Shown here piece after piece: positions 61,189-64,000 of a stretch of DNA of 64,000 bases. The stretch spans positions 2,232,001-2,296,000 of the forward strand of contig NZ_CP179868.1 in assembly GCF_051379705.1 (NCBI RefSeq), in the 5' to 3' direction. The notes beneath the pieces are model-generated. The model ran no database searches. It was not told the DNA's origin and saw nothing but the letters and a program-made list of their open reading frames with translations. Positions within the stretch are counted from its first letter, which is position 1, and every line of letters begins with the position of its first letter. The translations under genes and the position numbers were made by a program. The stretch is from Ekhidna sp051379705 (GTDB lineage: Bacteria; Bacteroidota; Bacteroidia; Cytophagales; Cyclobacteriaceae).

Positions 61189-61926
61189 ATGAAAATGAAA
61201 AATCTATTAATTCTATTATTGATTGCAACAATTAGTTGCAAGTCGTTTTCTCAAGGAGAAAATGAAAGTGTTTCATTTAAGCAGACGGATGATCTGAAGA
61301 TCACCAAGGCTCGAGTCATTTATGATCGCTCTCTGGAGCACATGGTTTTTACTATCACGGTAAAAGGTGCGGCTGGGCTATCGAAACCGACAGCTTTTGG
61401 TCAGTTGGATGGAGCACCTGTTCTTGGCTATGTTTTTCCAACGAGTCTCAAAGCGATTGATGTAGGCTTTAGTGAGACTGAAGGAATTGTGGCTCTTGCG
61501 CTGACTTCCCATCCGGACTTTGATGATACACCTTTATGGGATGAGGATTATGACAGAAATTATGCTAATGATGGCATCATCTGGCATCCACACTGGGTGG
61601 TTTTGACAGAGGATAAGCGTGTCGCAGGTGGCCTTGCCGTTAAGCAATTTGACCCGGAAAAGGATGAAGTAACACTACCGCCTACCAACCCTGGAATGCC
61701 AATGTATATGGATTCGCCAGGTTTCCATGTCGTTACGCAGGGGAATCAAATCAAAGTGGTTGTACCTGCCTACCGTGTGAGCGGAAAGATAGACTTTAAG
61801 TTTGATGGTGTGGCAGCCTATATGCAGGTAAATACCTCGAAAGAAGACCTGCCGATGCTTGGTGTATATGCAGTGTACAGTGTGGCATCAGGGGATTTAT
61901 CACTTCCTTATGCTGTTGAAAAGTGA
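61189..61926 (+). CDS. Secreted protein of unknown family under MarR control
   Basis: A 245-residue exported protein with a hydrophobic leader (NLLILLLIATISCKSFSQ). The TISC segment is a poor lipobox, so either a lipoprotein or a cleaved protein ending at SFSQ is possible. The mature part is beta-rich with acidic loops (SHPDFDDTPLWDEDYDRNYANDGIIWHPHWVVLTEDK, in part). I recognise no family. Its promoter is flanked by two MarR operators, so it is probably induced when the MarR protein at 62021 is released. An in-frame ATG at 61195 is also possible. Confidence 0.7.
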   Translation: MKMKNLLILLLIATISCKSFSQGENESVSFKQTDDLKITKARVIYDRSLEHMVFTITVKGAAGLSKPTAFGQLDGAPVLGYVFPTSLKAIDVGFSETEGIVALALTSHPDFDDTPLWDEDYDRNYANDGIIWHPHWVVLTEDKRVAGGLAVKQFDPEKDEVTLPPTNPGMPMYMDSPGFHVVTQGNQIKVVVPAYRVSGKIDFKFDGVAAYMQVNTSKEDLPMLGVYAVYSVASGDLSLPYAVEK

Positions 61927-61957
61927 TGCAAAGCGTTATGCTGAGGCATTGAAAGAT

Positions 61958-61988
61958 GGAGTTCAGTTCTTATGAGCTGAACTCCTTT
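61958..61988 (+). terminator. Intrinsic terminator after the secreted-protein gene
   Basis: GGAGTTCAG (61958-61966) and CTGAACTCC (61977-61985) form a perfect 9-bp stem with a 10-base loop, followed by TTT. The T run is short. It separates the target gene from marR. Confidence 0.75.
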
Positions 61989-62016
61989 CACAAAGTAATT
62001 AGGATTGCTAACTTTG
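61986..62016 (+). promoter_or_regulatory. marR promoter with overlapping operator 3
   Basis: TAACTTTG (62009-62016) matches TAnnTTTG, with TTTC at 61986-61989 after a 19-base spacing as the -33 box. TTAGGATTGCTAA (61999-62011) matches the operators upstream at 11 of 13 positions and overlaps the -7 box. The marR ATG begins only 4 bases after the box, so the mRNA may be leaderless. Autorepression is likely. Confidence 0.6.
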
Positions 62017-62020
62017 AAAT

Positions 62021-62623
62021 ATGGCAAATTCCTTTGACCCCAAGAATCAAGTAATAGATCTGACCAGCAAGATTGTCGTTGGGGTAGAGCGACTTTCTGA
62101 AGTGCTTCGAGTGCTGCTTTGGGAGAAGTCAAAAGAAACAGGACTTAGTCCCATTCAGATTCAGCTCCTTCTATTTATTCGACATCACGATTCCTCGCTG
62201 GCCAATGTCAGCCATCTATCCAAAGAGTTTAACCTCAAGAAACCAACAATTAGCGATGCGATTAAAGTTTTACATGAGAAGAAACTGATCGAGAAAGAAA
62301 AAGGTGAGGATGCCCGGGGCTATACTATTCTACTTTCTCCTTCAGGCAGAAGGTTGGTAGATACGCTACAAGGTTTTGAAGCTCCCTTAAGAGAGAGTAT
62401 TGATACACTCGACAAACATGCACAAGAAGAGTTATATACAGGCCTGGTAAAAATGATTTTCGGATTAAATCAATCCCGCATCATCGATGTGCAGCGAACA
62501 TGCTTTGGCTGTAGTTTTTATGAAAAACAAGATGACGGTCACTTCTGCCAATTCATCAAAAAGCAACTTTCTGATAGCGAAATAAGGCTGGATTGCGAAG
62601 ACTTCAAGGCACTAGCACATTAA
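62021..62623 (+). CDS. MarR family regulator with four-cysteine C-terminal tail
   Basis: A 200-residue winged-helix protein. It has LSPIQIQLLLFIRHH at helix 1, LSKEFNLKKPTISDAIKVLHEKKLI as the recognition region (in part), and the wing EKGEDARGYTILLSPSG. The C-terminal part (161-192) is unusual: Cys161-xx-Cys164, Cys176 and Cys192, which could bind a metal or an iron-sulfur cluster or act as a redox switch. Operator copies upstream of this gene and of the 61189 gene indicate that it controls both. Confidence 0.88.
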   Translation: MANSFDPKNQVIDLTSKIVVGVERLSEVLRVLLWEKSKETGLSPIQIQLLLFIRHHDSSLANVSHLSKEFNLKKPTISDAIKVLHEKKLIEKEKGEDARGYTILLSPSGRRLVDTLQGFEAPLRESIDTLDKHAQEELYTGLVKMIFGLNQSRIIDVQRTCFGCSFYEKQDDGHFCQFIKKQLSDSEIRLDCEDFKALAH

Positions 62624-62663
62624 TATGGTAAGGTTCTTGTTTCACCTTCACTAAATTTAGATT

Positions 62664-63503
62664 ATGAAAGTACTCACTATTCTTATCGTATTCTTGATGG
62701 GCGCCTGTGGAGGAGGCAGTCCGGACTCAAGCACGGAAAGCTACGAAGCAGCGCCTATGTTGGAAGAAATGGATGTTGCCGAAAGCTCCATTCGCAAAGT
62801 GTCTGATGCTCCGATCACCCAACAACCAAAACAAGACTTTCAAAAGAAAGTCATCAAAACCGGAGGTCTCTCCTATAGCGTAGAAAGCACTAAAGAAGAG
62901 TATACTCGGATCAATGCCCTGCTGGAAAAGTATGACGCTTACATTAGTTCGGAGAATGAAAACAAGGGTTATGATCGCATCAACTACAACATAAGTATCA
63001 AAGTGCCACCACAGAATTTTGATCCGTTGATTTCGGACCTGACCCAGGACAAACGATTGGACAATCGCTGGGTGAATACTGACGATGTGACCGAACGCTA
63101 TTATGATTTGCAATCACGCATTGCAAATAAGAAGAAATTGGAGGAGCGCTATCAGGAAATCCTGAAGAAAGCCAACAATGTTCGTGACATTCTGGAAGTT
63201 GAGCGAAATCTCAATCAGGTGCGCTCAGAGATCGAGTCGCTCCAAGGTCAGTTCAAGTTACTAAGCCACCGAATCAACTTCAGCACGGTAGATATCTCTT
63301 TTTATGAGCTTATTCCGTATGAATTGGACCAGGAACAACGTCCGGGATTGGGCACTAGGTTGCTCAATTCTATTTCTGCAGGCTGGCAGGGCTTTCTCAC
63401 ATTTACGGTTTATCTGCTAGCTCTTTGGCCATTCGGATTGTTGGCTGTAGGTGTTGTTTGGGTCGTGAGAAAAATACGAGCAAAGAGAAAACAGCAGAAA
63501 TAG
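62664..63503 (+). CDS. DUF4349 lipoprotein with membrane helix
   Basis: A 279-residue lipoprotein (lipobox MGAC). The mature part matches DUF4349: KKVIKTGGLSYSVESTKEEYTRI, INYNISIKVPPQNFD, a coiled coil (EILKKANNVRDILEVERNLNQVRSEIESLQGQ, in part) and SHRINFSTVDISFYE. A C-terminal membrane helix (GFLTFTVYLLALWPFGLLAVGVVWV) and a basic tail complete the typical layout. Function unknown. It follows marR by 40 bases. Confidence 0.88.
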   Translation: MKVLTILIVFLMGACGGGSPDSSTESYEAAPMLEEMDVAESSIRKVSDAPITQQPKQDFQKKVIKTGGLSYSVESTKEEYTRINALLEKYDAYISSENENKGYDRINYNISIKVPPQNFDPLISDLTQDKRLDNRWVNTDDVTERYYDLQSRIANKKKLEERYQEILKKANNVRDILEVERNLNQVRSEIESLQGQFKLLSHRINFSTVDISFYELIPYELDQEQRPGLGTRLLNSISAGWQGFLTFTVYLLALWPFGLLAVGVVWVVRKIRAKRKQQK

Positions 63504-63583
63504 TTAGCAACCTTTTCGAATCAAATTCCGTATTTGTATACTTCGATTAAATCAATTCCTACATATATAGAGTTTGATTAATT

Positions 63584-63931
63584 ATGAAAGGAACAAATCT
63601 CGGCGAATTTGAAGAGCTGTTGTTATTGACCGTAGCAAGTTTATATCCTGAAGCATATGGAGTAGCCATACGGGAAGAATTAAAGTCAACGACAGGAAGA
63701 GCAGTTGTGATGGGAGCGATCCATTCCAGCTTAAACAGGCTGGTTGAGAAAGGGTTTCTGTCTGCAGAGCTGGCACCAGGCACACATCCTCGGGGCGGTC
63801 GCAGAAAGCGTCTTTTTACGCTAACGCACTCCGGTAAAGAAGCCTTGGAGCACAATCGCTCACTTCGTAATTCTTTGTGGGATAAAATCCCTCAATTGTC
63901 TTGGAATAATGTGAAGTATGAGGCCACCTAG
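63584..63931 (+). CDS. PadR family transcriptional regulator (second)
   Basis: A 115-residue winged-helix protein, GTNLGEFEELLLLTVASLYP at the start, with GAIHSSLNRLVEKGFL and the wing HPRGGRRKRLFTLTHSG. It closely parallels the PadR at 39426. A permease gene with the prefix domain begins inside its 3' end, so it is the regulator of a second PadR/permease module that extends past the window. Confidence 0.9.
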   Translation: MKGTNLGEFEELLLLTVASLYPEAYGVAIREELKSTTGRAVVMGAIHSSLNRLVEKGFLSAELAPGTHPRGGRRKRLFTLTHSGKEALEHNRSLRNSLWDKIPQLSWNNVKYEAT

Positions 63932-64000
63932 GAATCATGAACCACCCAAACTTGGCATTCGAATTCTTCGATGGTTTTGCAAAAAAGACCTATTCGAAGA
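63918..64000 (+). CDS. FtsX-type permease with prefix domain (3' truncated by window edge)
   Basis: The ATG at 63918 lies inside the PadR gene (14-base overlap) and opens a frame that reads MRPPRNHEPPKLGIRILRW and on into FCKKDLFEE, clearly homologous to the prefix of the permease at 36778 (RLFRWFCKEPLFEE). Another ATG at 63937 is in the wrong frame. The gene continues beyond the window. The tight overlap indicates translational coupling with PadR. Confidence 0.8.
   Translation, partial: MRPPRNHEPPKLGIRILRWFCKKDLFE

Noticed and set aside
1..64000. tRNA, rRNA, CRISPR, prophage, integrase or insertion sequence
   Set aside because: Looked for on both strands; no cloverleaf, conserved rRNA stretch, regularly spaced repeats, integrase or transposase frame was found.

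Overview
The window reads as chromosomal DNA of a member of the Bacteroidota, most likely a marine, Cytophagales-like bacterium. This is inferred from the content: a TonB energy transducer, a FISUMP-domain protein, PadR regulators paired with FtsX/MacB permeases that carry the prefix domain, DUF6768 behind an ECF sigma factor, DUF4097 proteins, LytTR with membrane helices, and several promoter-like sites matching the Bacteroidota -7 box TAnnTTTG. Base composition is moderate to AT-rich. I see no rRNA, tRNA, CRISPR array, integrase or transposase. Almost all of it looks like ordinary, densely packed chromosome, and no stretch over 300 bases lacks a gene.

Left part (1-23 kb). A partial gene is followed by a GNAT-like gene and a FISUMP gene. 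A minus-strand operon then runs from 6172 to 2260: alpha/beta hydrolase, tetrapyrrole-methylase paralog, metK, NTF2-like, DJ-1 lipoprotein. On the plus strand come an alanine/Na+ symporter, the TrkA/TrkH potassium system, lgt and clpB. A PQQ propeller protein, a membrane-anchored HTH-like protein, a 55-residue CxxC-type small protein and an eight-repeat WG protein follow. After these come a dienelactone-hydrolase lipoprotein, a TPM/TPM/LemA group and tonB.

Middle (23-46 kb). katG is followed by an ankyrin-repeat gene, separated by a strong terminator. A tightly coupled seven-gene plus-strand operon (28008-33446) encodes SRPBCC, a Tat-type class V aminotransferase, DUF4260, VOC, two glycosyltransferases and an MFS transporter. 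Then come a BLUF photoreceptor, a transglutaminase-like/DUF350 pair, an ECF sigma/DUF6768 pair with a convincing ECF promoter, and a PadR/permease module. Next are a DsbA-like protein, a beta-barrel candidate, a flavin monooxygenase and a YHS protein. A gene for a probable PD-(D/E)XK nuclease (43780-45102) follows an inverted pair of REP-like elements; it is the least ordinary gene here. A second BLUF protein follows.

Right part (46-64 kb). This holds PhzF, DinB-like and LytTR proteins, a large FAD/Fe-S oxidoreductase, an ECF sigma/HEAT anti-sigma/two-DUF4097 operon, a bile-acid-type symporter and a PpiD-like protein with no visible parvulin domain. Two single-domain globins, DUF493, pterin dehydratase, RsmI and an inositol-monophosphatase-like protein follow. 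The clearest regulatory unit is a MarR gene with a four-cysteine tail. TTAGGAATCCTAA operators sit on both sides of the promoter of the neighbouring secreted-protein gene, and a variant lies in the MarR gene's own promoter. A DUF4349 lipoprotein and a second PadR/permease module, cut by the window edge, close the window.
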